Shown: piece after piece, positions 26,816 through 36,497 of the stretch
Numbering within the stretch: position 1 is the stretch's first letter
Layout of the letters: each line of letters begins with the position of its first letter
From: Streptomyces sp. DH24
GTDB lineage: Bacteria; Actinomycetota; Actinomycetes; Streptomycetales; Streptomycetaceae
DNA: 64,000 nucleotides
Direction: 5' to 3'
Assembly: GCF_029813775.1 (NCBI RefSeq)
Contig: NZ_JARVKW010000005.1
Coordinates: 62,001-126,000, forward strand
Notes under the pieces: generated by a model
What the model saw: the letters and a program-made list of their open reading frames with translations, nothing else
What the model was told of the DNA's origin: nothing
Databases searched by the model: none
Made by a program: the position numbers and the translations under genes

Positions 26816-27361
26816 CTACTCCTCGAACAGCGCCTCCTGCTCGCCCTCCCGCCGCTGCCGCAGCCTGCGGACGCGCGCCCCCACCACCAGGGTCGTGGCC
26901 GCGCCCGTCACCGCGAAGGCCGCCGGGATCATCCAGCCCCGGTTGACGGCGTGGCCCAGCGCGTGGTCCAGGGAGATCCGGCCGGGGCCCGCGATGGCGA
27001 GGCAGGCCGCCGTGAGGCCGAGGGTCGCGGCGTACTCGTAGCCGCCGGACTGGTTGAAGAAGCCGTTGGGGGCGTGGACCGCGGCGGCGCCCGCCATCGC
27101 GCCCGCGGCCGCCGCGCCGGCGGCGGGCGTGGCCAGGCCCACCGCCAGCAGGGTGCCGCCGCCCAGCTCGGCGATCCCGGCCGCGGTGGCGCTTGCGGTG
27201 CCCGGCGCGTATCCGACGGACTCCATGAACTGGCCGGTGCCCTCGATGCCGCCGCCGCCGAACCAGCCGAACAGCTTCTGCGCGCCGTGCGCCGCGAGGG
27301 TGGCGCCCGCGCCCAGCCGGAGCAGCAGCAGGCCCAGATCGCCTCGGTCGTAACAGGTCAC
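26816..27361 (-). CDS. DoxX-family membrane protein
   Basis: This 181-residue protein has four membrane helices. The N-terminal LLLLRLGAGATLAAHGAQKLFGWFGG is interrupted as LLRLGAG then HGAQKLFGWFGG, the DoxX/SURF4-like hallmark. GTG at 27361 is chosen because GGGAG lies 5-6 bases upstream and the first helix starts directly after it; upstream in-frame sequence is low-complexity Arg/Pro. Some family members are linked to oxidative-stress and thiosulfate:quinone chemistry. No specific role is visible here. Confidence 0.82.
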   Translation of the reverse strand: MTCYDRGDLGLLLLRLGAGATLAAHGAQKLFGWFGGGGIEGTGQFMESVGYAPGTASATAAGIAELGGGTLLAVGLATPAAGAAAAGAMAGAAAVHAPNGFFNQSGGYEYAATLGLTAACLAIAGPGRISLDHALGHAVNRGWMIPAAFAVTGAATTLVVGARVRRLRQRREGEQEALFEE

Positions 27362-27558
27362 GATGTCTCCCGGTCGCCGTGCGGGGTCAGCAGGAAGTAG
27401 TCCGTCCACGCGGGTCAGCAGGACGTGGTCCGCGCGGGGGCACGAGGGGGGTGGTGCGGCCCCTGTGCCGTTCCACCGTCGCACTCCCGCCACCCGACCG
27501 GCCCGTCCGGACCGCCGTTCGGGTGGCGGGGTCCCGGGGCCGGTGTGACGCTGCCCAC

Positions 27559-27885
27559 ATGACCATTCAGACAGCCAAACTGAGCGATCCCGCGGTCCGG
27601 GCCTTCGTCAACGCGGTCAACTCGCACGACCGCGAGGGCTTCATGATGCTCCTCGCGCCGGGCGCGACCATGTCCGACGACGGCTCCGACCGGGATCTCG
27701 CCGACTGGGTCGACCGGGAGATCTTCTCCTCGCGCGGCCACCTGCAGGTGGACAACGAGTCCAACGGCGGGCGCTCGCTCGTCGCCCGCTACCGGAACGA
27801 CACCTGGGGCGAGATGCGCACCCGGTGGAACTTCACCGTGGACGACGACGGCCGCATCACCCGCTTCGAGACGTGGCAGGCCTGA
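27559..27885 (+). CDS. SnoaL/NTF2-like protein
   Basis: This 108-residue protein has the cone-shaped alpha+beta fold pattern of SnoaL-like/NTF2-like proteins: helix VRAFVNAVNSHDREGFMMLL, then LAPGATMSDDG, and C-terminal strands ending DDDGRITRFETWQ. The ATG at 27559 starts exactly at the fold, though no clear ribosome-binding site is seen. Family members are small cyclases, isomerases or ligand binders. Function unknown. Confidence 0.78.
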   Translation: MTIQTAKLSDPAVRAFVNAVNSHDREGFMMLLAPGATMSDDGSDRDLADWVDREIFSSRGHLQVDNESNGGRSLVARYRNDTWGEMRTRWNFTVDDDGRITRFETWQA

Positions 27886-28119
27886 CGCCCCCGGCCCCGC
27901 CGCGTCCGGCGGTCGCACGGCAGCCGTTCCACCCACCGGTGCGTACCCCGCGGTTCCGCGCGAGGTCCACCCCCACCCGGTGTGGTGGAACGACTGCCGC
28001 CCTCCCCCTCGGAATGGCCCCAAAGCCCGTCGGCCGAATGCCGGTCACGGCGCTACCGCCGACGGAAGGTCAGTGCCACAAGTGTGAAGTTCTGGTGGAG
28101 ACGAGTCGAGCATAGGTCC

Positions 28120-28149
28120 TTGACCGGCCGCAATGGTGCGGAAGGTCAA
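28120..28149. terminator. Bidirectional terminator-like hairpin
   Basis: TTGACC (28120-28125) pairs with GGTCAA (28144-28149), and inside it CCGC pairs with GCGG around loop AATGGT. It lies between the convergent SnoaL-like gene and SDR gene. The rest of 27886-28183 shows nothing else recognisable. Confidence 0.5.
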
Positions 28150-28183
28150 AATCCGTTTGTGCTGATCGTGAAGGCCTGACGGC

Positions 28184-28954
28184 TCAGCCGCGGCCCACGT
28201 ACGGCATCGCCGTCGCCAGCACCGTCGCGAACTGCACGTTCGCCTCCAGCGGCAGCTCCGCCATGTGCCGCACCGTGCGCGCCACATCGGCCACGTCCAT
28301 CACCGGCTCGGGCGCGAACTCCCCGTTGGCCTGGAGCGCTCCCGTCTGCATCCGGGCCGTCATGTCCGTCGCCGCGTTGCCGATGTCGATCTGACCCACC
28401 GCGATCCGGTACGGCCGCCCGTCCAGCGACAGCGACTTGGTCAGGCCCGTCAGCGCGTGCTTCGTCGCCGTGTACGCCACCGAGTGCGGGCGCGGCGTGT
28501 GCGCCGAGATCGAGCCGTTGTTGATGATCCGGCCGCCCTGCGGGTCCTGCTCCTTCATCTGCCGGTACGCGGCCTGCGCGCACAGGAACGCGCCGTTGAG
28601 GTTGGTGTCCACCACGTGCCGCCAGGCGTCGTAGGGCAGTTCCTCGACCGGCACGCCGCCCGGCCCGAACGTCCCCGCGTTGTTGAACAGCAGGTCCACC
28701 CGGCCGAAGCGGTCCACGGTGGCCGCGAACAGCGCGGCGACGTCCTCCGGTTGTGACACGTCCGTCCGGACGGGCAGGGTCGTGCCCTCGGGCGCGAGCT
28801 CGGCCGTCTGCCGAAGGGTCTCCGTCCGGCGGCCGGCCAGCGCCACCGACCAGCCCGCTCGCAGCAGTTCCACGGCGACCGCGCGGCCGATACCGGAACC
28901 CGCCCCGGTCACCACCGCGATCCGCGGCTTCCGGTCCGTTTGCATGGCATTCAT
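28184..28954 (-). CDS. Short-chain dehydrogenase/reductase
   Basis: This 256-residue classical SDR has [12 protein letters not shown] near residue 18, [10 protein letters not shown] near 93, INNGSIS with the catalytic Ser, and YTATKHA with Tyr/Lys. Two in-frame ATGs (28954 and 28945) are possible starts and neither has a strong ribosome-binding site. It is transcribed alone, divergently from the phosphatase gene. The substrate cannot be predicted from sequence. Confidence 0.88.
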   Translation of the reverse strand: MNAMQTDRKPRIAVVTGAGSGIGRAVAVELLRAGWSVALAGRRTETLRQTAELAPEGTTLPVRTDVSQPEDVAALFAATVDRFGRVDLLFNNAGTFGPGGVPVEELPYDAWRHVVDTNLNGAFLCAQAAYRQMKEQDPQGGRIINNGSISAHTPRPHSVAYTATKHALTGLTKSLSLDGRPYRIAVGQIDIGNAATDMTARMQTGALQANGEFAPEPVMDVADVARTVRHMAELPLEANVQFATVLATAMPYVGRG

Positions 28955-29087
28955 GGGCCCGCAGCGTACGGGAGGGCCCGGCGTCCGGAACTCACCCAGC
29001 CGACATGCGGTTGTTGTGCACACGCTAGCCAGGAGTCGTCCCCGGTCAGTCCAATGCCCCCTGCATCCAACGACAGGGGAGGACCGG

Positions 29088-30731
29088 ATGACATCCGAGG
29101 CCCGTACGCCACAGCACCACGACCCCGAACTCCGCGCCGCCGCCCGGCACATCGGCCGCCGGCGCTTCCTGACCGTCACCGGCGCCGCCGCCGCGCTGGC
29201 CTTCGCCGTCAACCTGCCCGCCGCCGGCGCGGCGAGCGCCGCGGAACTCGACGCCCGGCGGATCACCGACGACCCGTTCACCCTCGGCGTCGCCTCCGGC
29301 GACCCGCTCCCCGGCTCCGTGCTGCTGTGGACCCGGCTCGCCCCGGCCCCGTACCAGCCCGACGGCGGCCTGCCGGCCGAACGCGTCACCGTGCACTGGG
29401 AACTGGCCCACGACGAACGGTTCCGCCGCATAGCCAGACGCGGCGCCGCGACCGCGCACCCCGAGTTCCACCACACCGTCCACGTCGAGGTCGGCCACCT
29501 CGACGCCGACCGCGTCTTCTACTACCGCTTCCGCGTGGGCGACTGGATCAGCGAGACCGGCCGCACCCGCACCGCCCCGCTGCCCGGCAGCGCCGCAGCA
29601 AGCCTCACCCTCGCCGCCGTCTCCTGCCAGGCGTACCACGACGGCCACTTCACGGCGTACCGCCACCTCGCCGCCGACGACGTCGACGTGGTCTTCCACC
29701 TCGGGGACTACCTCTACGAATACGCCGTCAACTCCGCCGGCGGAGCCCGCAACTACACCGACCGGACCCTCCCGGCCCTCTTCAACCGCGAGACGGTGAC
29801 GCTGGAGGACTACCGGCTGCGCTACGCCCTCTACAAGACCGACCCCGACCTGCGGGCCGCGCACGCCGCGCACCCCTTCGTCGTCACCTGGGACGACCAC
29901 GAGACCGAGAACAACTACGCCGGCGACACCCCCGAGAACAGCGTCCCGCCGGAGGAGTTCCTGCTGCGCCGCGCCTCCGCCTACCGCGCCTACTGGGAGC
30001 ACCAGCCGCTGCGCACCCCGCAGCGGCCCAGCGGCCCCGACATGCAGCTCTACCGCCGCCTGCACTGGGGCCGGCTCGCCCAGTTCGACGTCCTCGACAC
30101 CCGCCAGTACCGCACCAACCAGGCGCAGGGCGACGGCGCCAAGGTGCCCGGCCCGGAGGTCGACGACCCGGCGCGCACCATGACCGGCGAGACGCAGGAA
30201 CGCTGGCTGCTCGACGGCTGGCGCACCTCCCGGGCGCTGTGGAACGTCGTACCGCAGCAGGTCGTCTTCTCCCAGCGGAAGTTCGACCGCACCGAGCCGT
30301 CCCGCGTGTCGATGGACGCCTGGGACGGCTACCGCGCCTCCCGCCGCCGCGTCCTCGACGGCGCCGAGGCCGCCGGCATCGAGAACCTCATGGTCCTCAC
30401 CGGCGACGTGCACGTCGGCTACGCCTTCGACATCAAGGACGACTTCGACGACCCGGCCTCCCGCACCCGCGGCACCGAGATCGTCGCCACCTCGATCACC
30501 AGCGGAAAGGACGGCGCCGACAAGCCCGCGAACTGGGACACCTACATGACGGCCAACCCGCACCTGAAGTTCTACAACGGCCGCCGCGGCTACGTGAACG
30601 TCACGCTCGGACAGCAGCGGGCGCGCGCCGACTTCAAGACCGTGCCGTACGTGACCACGCCCGGGGCGCCGGTCACCACGGCCGCGTCCTTCGTCACCGA
30701 GGCGGGCGAGCCGGGGCTCAGGCCGGCATGA
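29088..30731 (+). CDS. phoD: PhoD-type secreted alkaline phosphatase
   Basis: This 547-residue Tat-exported phosphatase/phosphodiesterase has the twin-arginine signal [18 protein letters not shown] (residues 23-40), followed by an N-terminal Ig-like domain and a metallophosphatase domain. Metal ligands appear in [20 protein letters not shown] and [11 protein letters not shown]. PhoD enzymes use Ca and Fe to release phosphate from esters outside the cell. AGGGGAGGA precedes the ATG at 29088. The 3' end overlaps the convergent oxidoreductase gene by 14 bases. No clear PHO-box repeat was recognised upstream. Confidence 0.9.
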   Translation: MTSEARTPQHHDPELRAAARHIGRRRFLTVTGAAAALAFAVNLPAAGAASAAELDARRITDDPFTLGVASGDPLPGSVLLWTRLAPAPYQPDGGLPAERVTVHWELAHDERFRRIARRGAATAHPEFHHTVHVEVGHLDADRVFYYRFRVGDWISETGRTRTAPLPGSAAASLTLAAVSCQAYHDGHFTAYRHLAADDVDVVFHLGDYLYEYAVNSAGGARNYTDRTLPALFNRETVTLEDYRLRYALYKTDPDLRAAHAAHPFVVTWDDHETENNYAGDTPENSVPPEEFLLRRASAYRAYWEHQPLRTPQRPSGPDMQLYRRLHWGRLAQFDVLDTRQYRTNQAQGDGAKVPGPEVDDPARTMTGETQERWLLDGWRTSRALWNVVPQQVVFSQRKFDRTEPSRVSMDAWDGYRASRRRVLDGAEAAGIENLMVLTGDVHVGYAFDIKDDFDDPASRTRGTEIVATSITSGKDGADKPANWDTYMTANPHLKFYNGRRGYVNVTLGQQRARADFKTVPYVTTPGAPVTTAASFVTEAGEPGLRPA

Positions 30732-31752
30732 GCTCCGCCGCCGGGTCGGCCTCCGGTGCCTCGCCCGGGTAACGGACGCCGACCCGCTCCCGGATCGCGT
30801 CCAGCGTCCGCATCACCGCGAGCGTGCCGTCCAGCGGCACCAGCGGCGACTCGGTCTCGCCGGCGCGCAGCGCCCGCATCACCTCGCGGGCCTCGTGCTT
30901 GAGGCTGGCGCGCGGCCCGTCCGCCGGGTCGGCCGTGAACTCCTCGGGGTCACGGCCGTCCCGGTGCAGCACGAACCGGTCCGGGAAGAAGAACCCGCCC
31001 GGCACGTCGATCCGCCCCCGGGACCCGGTCACGGACGCGGACGTCGCCGTACCGCCCACGAGGGAACAGTGCACGGAGGCGAGCGCCCCGCTGTCCCACG
31101 ACAGCAGCGCCCCCGTCTGGAGGTCGACGCCCTCCTCCGAGAGCACCGCCCGCGCCGTGACGTCCGACGGCTCCCCGAGCAGCAGCTGCGCGAACGACAC
31201 CGGGTACACGCCCAGGTCGAGCAGCGCGCCGCCGCCCTGCGCCGGGTCGCGCAGCCGGTGCGACGGAGGGAAGGGGCCCGCCAGCCCGAAGTCCGCGTGC
31301 ACACTGCGCACTTTGCCGACCGCCCCGTCGTCCACCAGCGCCTTCAGCCGCCGCACCAGCGGATTGCAGTACATCCACATCGCTTCCATCAGGAAGCTGC
31401 CGCGCTCCCGCGCCAGCGCGACCAGCTCGGCCGCCTCGCGCGCGTTCAGCGTGAACGCCTTCTCGCACAGCACGTTCCGCCCGGCCCGAAGGCACAGGCC
31501 AGCGGCGGCCCGGTGCGCCGAGTGCGGCGTCGCCACGTACACCACGTCGACGTCCTCGTCCCGCGCCAGCGACTCCCACTCGCCGTACGCCCGCGCAATG
31601 CCGAACCGGTCCGCGAAGGCCTGCGCCGACTCCTTCGCGCGCGACGCCACCGCCACGACCTCCGCGTCCGGCAGATCCACCAGATCCGCCGTGAACGACG
31701 CCGCGATCCCGCCGGTCGCCAGGATCCCCCAGCGCACGCTGCGTTCCGTCAT
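30718..31752 (-). CDS. Gfo/Idh/MocA-family oxidoreductase
   Basis: This 344-residue NAD(P)-dependent oxidoreductase has the N-terminal Rossmann start VRWGILATGGIAASF, VVYVATPHSAH and the family signature CEKAFTLNAREA with the catalytic Lys (the usual EKP is EKA). QGGGALLDLGVYPVSF in the C-terminal domain is typical of glucose-fructose oxidoreductase/dimeric dihydrodiol dehydrogenase relatives. Likely substrates are sugars or cyclitols. It is divergent from the Bcr/CflA exporter gene. Confidence 0.88.
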   Translation of the reverse strand: MTERSVRWGILATGGIAASFTADLVDLPDAEVVAVASRAKESAQAFADRFGIARAYGEWESLARDEDVDVVYVATPHSAHRAAAGLCLRAGRNVLCEKAFTLNAREAAELVALARERGSFLMEAMWMYCNPLVRRLKALVDDGAVGKVRSVHADFGLAGPFPPSHRLRDPAQGGGALLDLGVYPVSFAQLLLGEPSDVTARAVLSEEGVDLQTGALLSWDSGALASVHCSLVGGTATSASVTGSRGRIDVPGGFFFPDRFVLHRDGRDPEEFTADPADGPRASLKHEAREVMRALRAGETESPLVPLDGTLAVMRTLDAIRERVGVRYPGEAPEADPAAELMPA

Positions 31753-31853
31753 TGCCGGTCCCCACCCTCGATCGTGTGACCCTCGCCACTGCGTACGAGC
31801 AGTCCGTCCGAGCTGAGAGCATAGGTGGCGGATCACAGGGAAAGGGAGGGCAC

Positions 31854-33176
31854 ATGCCCGAGCGCGGGGCGTCGACAACGGACAGCACACCCAAGGCGGC
31901 CACACCGGAAAAGGGCCACGCGACTCCCGCGCACCGCCGCGTCGGCCTGCTCGTCACCCTGATCCTCGGCGGCCTCACCGCCACGCCGCCGCTGGCGATG
32001 GACATGTACCTCCCGGCGCTCCCGGAGGTCACCCGCTCCCTGCACGCCCAGGCCGCGACCGTCCAGCTCACGCTCACCGCCTGCCTGGCCGGCATGGCGC
32101 TCGGCCAGCTCGTCATCGGCCCGATGAGCGACAAGTGGGGCCGCAGGCGCCCGCTGCTGACCGGCCTCGCCGTCTACGTCGTCGCCACCGCCCTGTGCGC
32201 CGTCGCGCCGAACGTCGAACTCCTCGTCGCGTTCCGGCTGGCCCAGGGCCTCGCGGGCGCCGCCGGCATCGTCATCGCGCGGGCCGTCGTCCGCGACCTG
32301 TACGACGGCATGGCCATGGCCCGGTTCTTCTCCACGCTCATGCTGATCTCCGGCGTCGCCCCGGTCGTCGCGCCGCTCATCGGCGGCCAGATCCTGCGCG
32401 TCACCGACTGGCGGGGCGTGTTCGTCGTCCTCACCGGTGTCGGCACCCTGCTGGCCGTCGTGGTGTGGACGAAGCTCCCGGAGACCCTGCCCGCCGCCGA
32501 ACGGCACTCCGGCGGCGTCGGCGAGGCGCTGCGCTCCATGCGCGTCCAGCTCGCCGACCGCGCCTTCACCGGCTACCTCCTCGCCGGCGGTTTCGCGTTC
32601 GCCGCGCTGTTCGCCTACATCGCCGCCTCGCCGTTCGTCGTCCAGGAGATCTACGGGGCCTCCGCGCAGACCTACAGCCTGCTGTTCGGGCTCAACTCCG
32701 TCGGCCTGATCGCCGTCGGCCAGTTCAACGGCCGGGTCCTGGTCGGCCGGGTCGGACTCGACCGGGTGTTCGCCGTCGGGCTCGCCATCGTCATCGCCGC
32801 CGCGACCGCGCTGCTGCTGATGTCCCTCGGCGTGTTCGGCGAGGTCGGCCTCGGGGCCGTCGCCGCCGCGCTGTTCGTCCTGATGTCCGCGATGGGCATC
32901 ACCCTGCCCAACGCGCAGACCCTCGCCCTGATGCGCGTCGAACGCTCCGCCGGGTCCGCGTCCGCGCTGCTCGGCACGTCGTCGTTCCTCATCGGGGCGA
33001 TCGCCTCCCCGCTCGTCGGCGTCGCCGGCGAGGACACCGCCGTCCCGATGGCCGTCGTCCAACTGGCCGCGGCCCTGGTGGCGCTGGCCTGCTTCGCGGG
33101 CCTGTGCCGCACCCGCAGGGCCCAGTCCGAGGCGGCCCAGTCCGAGGCGGCCCCGGTCGAGGGGGCGGAGAGCTGA
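31854..33176 (+). CDS. Bcr/CflA-type MFS drug exporter
   Basis: This 440-residue, 12-segment transporter has the Bcr/CflA opening LPPLAMDMYLPALPEV-like segment (residues 40-60) and motif A GPMSDKWGRRRPLL. ATG 31854 has GGGAGGG directly upstream. The C-terminus carries a short duplicated AQSEA segment. The stop codon overlaps the probable start of the serine hydrolase gene, implying an operon. Family members export chloramphenicol-like drugs, bicyclomycin and similar small molecules. Confidence 0.88.
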   Translation: MPERGASTTDSTPKAATPEKGHATPAHRRVGLLVTLILGGLTATPPLAMDMYLPALPEVTRSLHAQAATVQLTLTACLAGMALGQLVIGPMSDKWGRRRPLLTGLAVYVVATALCAVAPNVELLVAFRLAQGLAGAAGIVIARAVVRDLYDGMAMARFFSTLMLISGVAPVVAPLIGGQILRVTDWRGVFVVLTGVGTLLAVVVWTKLPETLPAAERHSGGVGEALRSMRVQLADRAFTGYLLAGGFAFAALFAYIAASPFVVQEIYGASAQTYSLLFGLNSVGLIAVGQFNGRVLVGRVGLDRVFAVGLAIVIAAATALLLMSLGVFGEVGLGAVAAALFVLMSAMGITLPNAQTLALMRVERSAGSASALLGTSSFLIGAIASPLVGVAGEDTAVPMAVVQLAAALVALACFAGLCRTRRAQSEAAQSEAAPVEGAES

Positions 33177-34309
33177 GCGCGCCGAGACTGCGCGGCGGAA
33201 GCCCCGAACGGGCCGGACTCGACCCCGAGGAACTCCGCCGCCTCGTCCAGGAGGTCCGTGACCTCACCGCCGGCGACCGCCCCTGGGCGTCCGGCGCCGT
33301 CGTCGTCGCCGGACGCGGCCCCGTCCTCGCCGTCGCCGAGGCGGCAGGCTGGGCCGTGCGCTACGTCGCCCACGACCCGCACACCGGCGAGGGCGTGGAA
33401 CTGCCCGCCCACGCGCGCGTGCCGATGACCGTCGACACCCCCTTCGACCTGGCCTCCCTGACCAAGCTGTTCACGTCCGTCGCCGCCGTGCAGCAGATCG
33501 AGCGGGGCACCCTCGGCATCGACGCGCGGGTCGGCGCGTACCTGCCCGAGTTCCACGCCGCCGCCCGGCACGACCTCACCGTGCGGCACCTGCTCACCCA
33601 CACCTCAGGGCTGCGCCCCGAACTCCCGCTGTACGACTGCGCCGACGACACGGAACGGCTGGCGCTGCTGCGGGCCGAGGAACCGGCCGGCGCGCCCGGC
33701 ACGTACCGCTACTCCGACCTGAACATGCTGCTCCTCCAGCACGTCCTGGAACGCGTCACCGGACGCCCCCTTGACGTCCTGGTCCGGGACGGCATCACCC
33801 GCCCCCTGGGCATGACGTCGACCCGCTTCGGGCCCTGCCCCGGCGCGGCGGCCACCGAGGACCAGCGGCGGCCGTGGGCCAAGGCGGACCGGGGGATGCT
33901 GCGCGGCCAGGTGCACGACGAGAACGCGTGGGCGCTGGGCGGCGTCGCCGGTCACGCGGGCCTGTTCGCCACGGCCCCGGACCTGGCGGTCTTCTGCCGC
34001 GCCCTGCTGACGGGCGGCTCGTACGGACCCGCCCGCATCCTCGGCCCCGACTTCGTGGAACTCCTCCTGACCCCGCCCGGCCTGGGCTTCGCCATGGACC
34101 AGCCGTGGTTCATGGGCGAGCTCGCCGGCCGGGGCGCGGCGGGCCACACGGGCTTCACCGGCACGTCCCTGGTGCTGGACCGGGCGACGGACACGTTCCT
34201 CGTCCTCCTCGCGAACACCGTCCACCCGAGACGACGGCCCCCGGACAGCCGACCGAGAGCAGCGGCGGCGACCCGGATGGCACGGGCGGTGCGCACACGG
34301 CCGAGCTGA
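33173..34309 (+). CDS. Serine hydrolase, beta-lactamase/class C fold
   Basis: The protein of about 378 residues has the SxxK motif in FDLASLTKLFTSVAAV, a tyrosine motif YRYSDLN and an HTG motif in GHTGFTGTS, as in class C beta-lactamases and penicillin-binding-like esterases. There is no signal peptide. No ATG, GTG or TTG lies at a sensible place; a CTG at 33173 overlaps the upstream stop in CTGA and has GGGGGCGGAGAG before it, so a CTG start is proposed. Related proteins are esterases or peptidoglycan hydrolases; the substrate is unknown. Confidence 0.8.
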   Translation: MSAPRLRGGSPERAGLDPEELRRLVQEVRDLTAGDRPWASGAVVVAGRGPVLAVAEAAGWAVRYVAHDPHTGEGVELPAHARVPMTVDTPFDLASLTKLFTSVAAVQQIERGTLGIDARVGAYLPEFHAAARHDLTVRHLLTHTSGLRPELPLYDCADDTERLALLRAEEPAGAPGTYRYSDLNMLLLQHVLERVTGRPLDVLVRDGITRPLGMTSTRFGPCPGAAATEDQRRPWAKADRGMLRGQVHDENAWALGGVAGHAGLFATAPDLAVFCRALLTGGSYGPARILGPDFVELLLTPPGLGFAMDQPWFMGELAGRGAAGHTGFTGTSLVLDRATDTFLVLLANTVHPRRRPPDSRPRAAAATRMARAVRTRPS

Positions 34310-34340
34310 ACGCCGGGCCGGGATGCCACCCCCTGCGGGG

Positions 34341-34513
34341 AGCCGCGGGCGCGGCCCCGGGTCAGGGTGGGCGACGGCGGCGGGTACGGGACCGGCCGGC
34401 GGCCCGGCCGCCCCCGCCTATGTCACCCCGTGAGAGAAGCCGCGGGCGCGGCCCCAGGCCCGGGGGCGACGGCGACGAGTGCGAGACCGGCCGGCGGCGC
34501 GGCGGCCGCGTGC
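34341..34513. repeat. Imperfect direct duplication of about 97 bases
   Basis: The segment starting near 34341 (AGCCGCGGGCGCGGCCCC followed by GGGCGACGGCG and GACCGGCCGGCGGC) recurs starting near 34437 with the same block order. It lies in the 247-base gap before the methyltransferase gene and has no evident coding role. Confidence 0.5.
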
Positions 34514-34556
34514 ACGGCGGTCCGGCCACCCCCGCCCCCACCCCTACAATCGCCGG

Positions 34557-35555
34557 GTGAACGTCCCCGCACCCCCCGTCTCCGACACCCTGCGCGCCGC
34601 GCTCGGCGACCTGCTCGACGGGCTCCCGCCCCGGCAGGCCACGCAGGCCGTCGAACGGCTGATCGCCAACTACCGGGGGAGCACCCCGACCGACGCGCCG
34701 ATCCTCCGGGACCGCGCCGACGTCGTCGCCTACGCCGCGTACCGGATGCCCGCGACCTTCGAGGCGGTGCGGTCGGCACTCACGGCGTTCGCGGCGGCCG
34801 TGCCCGGCTGGACGCCCGGCGATCACGTCGACGTCGGCGGCGGCACCGGCGCGGCGACCTGGGCGGCCGCCGCGACCTGGACCGGCACCCGGCCCGTCAC
34901 CGTCCTCGACTGGGCCGAACCCGCGCTCGCGCTCGGCCGGGAGATCGCCGCCGCCAACCCGGACCTGCGCGACGTCCGCTGGCAGCGCGCCCGCATCGGA
35001 ACCGCGCTCGCCCTGGAGAGCACCGACCTCGCCACGGTCTCCTACGTCCTCAACGAGCTGACCGCGCCCGACCGCGCCGCCCTCGTCGACGCCGTCGCGA
35101 CCGCCGCCGGGTCCGTCGTGATCGTCGAACCCGGCACCCCCGACGGCTACGCCCGCGTCATCGAGGCCCGCGACCGCCTCGTCGCCGACGGCTTCCACGT
35201 CGCCGCGCCCTGCCCGCACAGCGCCGCCTGCCCCATCGTCCCCGGCACGGACTGGTGCCACTTCTCGGCCCGGGTCAGCCGGTCCTCCCTGCACCGCCAG
35301 GTCAAGGGCGGCTCCCTCGCCTACGAGGACGAGAAGTTCAGCTACGTCGCCGCCACCCGCCTCCCGGTCGCCCCGGTCCCCGCCCGCGTCGTCCGGCGCC
35401 CCCAGATCCGCAAGGGCCAGGTGCTCCTCGACCTGTGCGAGCCCGACGAACGCCTGGACCGCCGCACGGTCACCAAACGCCACGGCGACCTCTACCGGGC
35501 CGCCCGGGACGCGACCTGGGGCGACGCCTGGCCACCCCCGGCCCCGGACGCGTAG
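34557..35555 (+). CDS. Rsm22-like SAM-dependent methyltransferase
   Basis: This 332-residue protein has the SAM-binding glycine motif HVDVGGGTGAATWA near residue 94 and SYVLNELT at the substrate edge. It also has a cysteine cluster, CPHSAACPIVPGTDWCHF near 220, characteristic of the Rsm22 family, which is linked to small ribosomal subunit assembly in mitochondria and bacteria and can carry an Fe-S cluster. GTG 34557 is selected because conserved sequence starts right after it. It is monocistronic as far as visible. Confidence 0.82.
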   Translation: MNVPAPPVSDTLRAALGDLLDGLPPRQATQAVERLIANYRGSTPTDAPILRDRADVVAYAAYRMPATFEAVRSALTAFAAAVPGWTPGDHVDVGGGTGAATWAAAATWTGTRPVTVLDWAEPALALGREIAAANPDLRDVRWQRARIGTALALESTDLATVSYVLNELTAPDRAALVDAVATAAGSVVIVEPGTPDGYARVIEARDRLVADGFHVAAPCPHSAACPIVPGTDWCHFSARVSRSSLHRQVKGGSLAYEDEKFSYVAATRLPVAPVPARVVRRPQIRKGQVLLDLCEPDERLDRRTVTKRHGDLYRAARDATWGDAWPPPAPDA

Positions 35556-35654
35556 GCCGGTCGATCCCCGGGCCTGCCCCCGGTCTCGGAGGCGTGGGCC
35601 GGTGGGCTCCCGGGCCTGTCCCCGGCCCGTCCCCAACCCCGAGGCACCCGCAGC

Positions 35655-35669
35655 GAGACGCCCCGTCTC
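35655..35669. promoter_or_regulatory. Palindrome upstream of the TetR gene
   Basis: GAGACG-CCC-CGTCTC is a perfect 6-bp inverted repeat with a 3-base spacer, 23 bases before the ATG of the TetR-type regulator. It is a candidate autoregulatory operator. The same 136-base gap also contains a roughly 46-base imperfect direct repeat of GGCCGGT...CCCGGGCCTG. Confidence 0.5.
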
Positions 35670-35691
35670 ACCCGCTTGCTACCGTCGACCC

Positions 35692-36381
35692 ATGGTCACC
35701 GAGCCCGCCCCGGACGAAGCCCCCGACGAGACAGCCGCCAGGCCTCCCGCCACGACACCCGCCCTGCGTCACCCGCGCACCCCCGACTCCTCCCGCCGCA
35801 GCGAGCGCTCCCGGCGCGCCATCTACGACGCCGCCCTCGCTCTCGTCACCGAGATCGGCTACTCCCGGACGACCATCGAGGGCATCGCCGCCCGCGCGGG
35901 CGTCGGCAAGCAGACGATCTACCGCTGGTGGGCGTCGAAGGCGGACGTCCTGCTCGAAGCCTTCCTCGACCTCGGCGAACAGGCCGCACGGGCCGCCGGC
36001 CACGAGGGCGACGCCATCCCGGACACCGGGGACCTCGCCGCCGACCTCAAGGCCGTCCTGCGGGCCACCGTGGACGAGCTGCGCGACCCCGCGTTCGAGG
36101 CGCCGTCGCGCGCGCTGGCCGCCGAGGGCGTCGTGGACGAGCAACTCGGCAGGGAGTTCGTGACCAAGCTGCTGGAACCCTCGCTCCAGCTCTACGTCGA
36201 CCGGCTGCGCGCCGCGCAGGACGCCGGCCAGGTCCGCCCGGACATCGACCCGCGCATCGCCCTCGAACTGTTCGTCTCCCCGCTCGCCCAGCGCTGGCTC
36301 CAGCGCACGGGCCCCATCTCCCACGAGTACACCGACACCCTGGTCGACTACGCCCTGCACGGCCTCACGCCCCGCACCTGA
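35692..36381 (+). CDS. TetR-family transcriptional regulator
   Basis: The 229-residue protein has an N-terminal disordered Pro/Ala-rich tail of about 35 residues, then a helix-turn-helix: SRRAIYDAALALVTEIGYS, then TTIEGIAARAGVGKQTIYRWW, the TetR pattern. The C-terminal ligand domain resembles the TetR_C_16/33-like all-helical type. A palindrome just upstream suggests autoregulation. Its target is not obvious, since neither neighbour is divergent from it. Confidence 0.88.
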   Translation: MVTEPAPDEAPDETAARPPATTPALRHPRTPDSSRRSERSRRAIYDAALALVTEIGYSRTTIEGIAARAGVGKQTIYRWWASKADVLLEAFLDLGEQAARAAGHEGDAIPDTGDLAADLKAVLRATVDELRDPAFEAPSRALAAEGVVDEQLGREFVTKLLEPSLQLYVDRLRAAQDAGQVRPDIDPRIALELFVSPLAQRWLQRTGPISHEYTDTLVDYALHGLTPRT

Positions 36382-36497
36382 ACCCCCCGCCCGGCGCCGC
36401 CGGCGCCCACCCCGGTTGCGGGCTCCGGGCCCCCGAGGCGCACGATGGTGGGACCATAGGGCATGCTGGCACGCACGACGGCGAGGCGAGGGGATAG

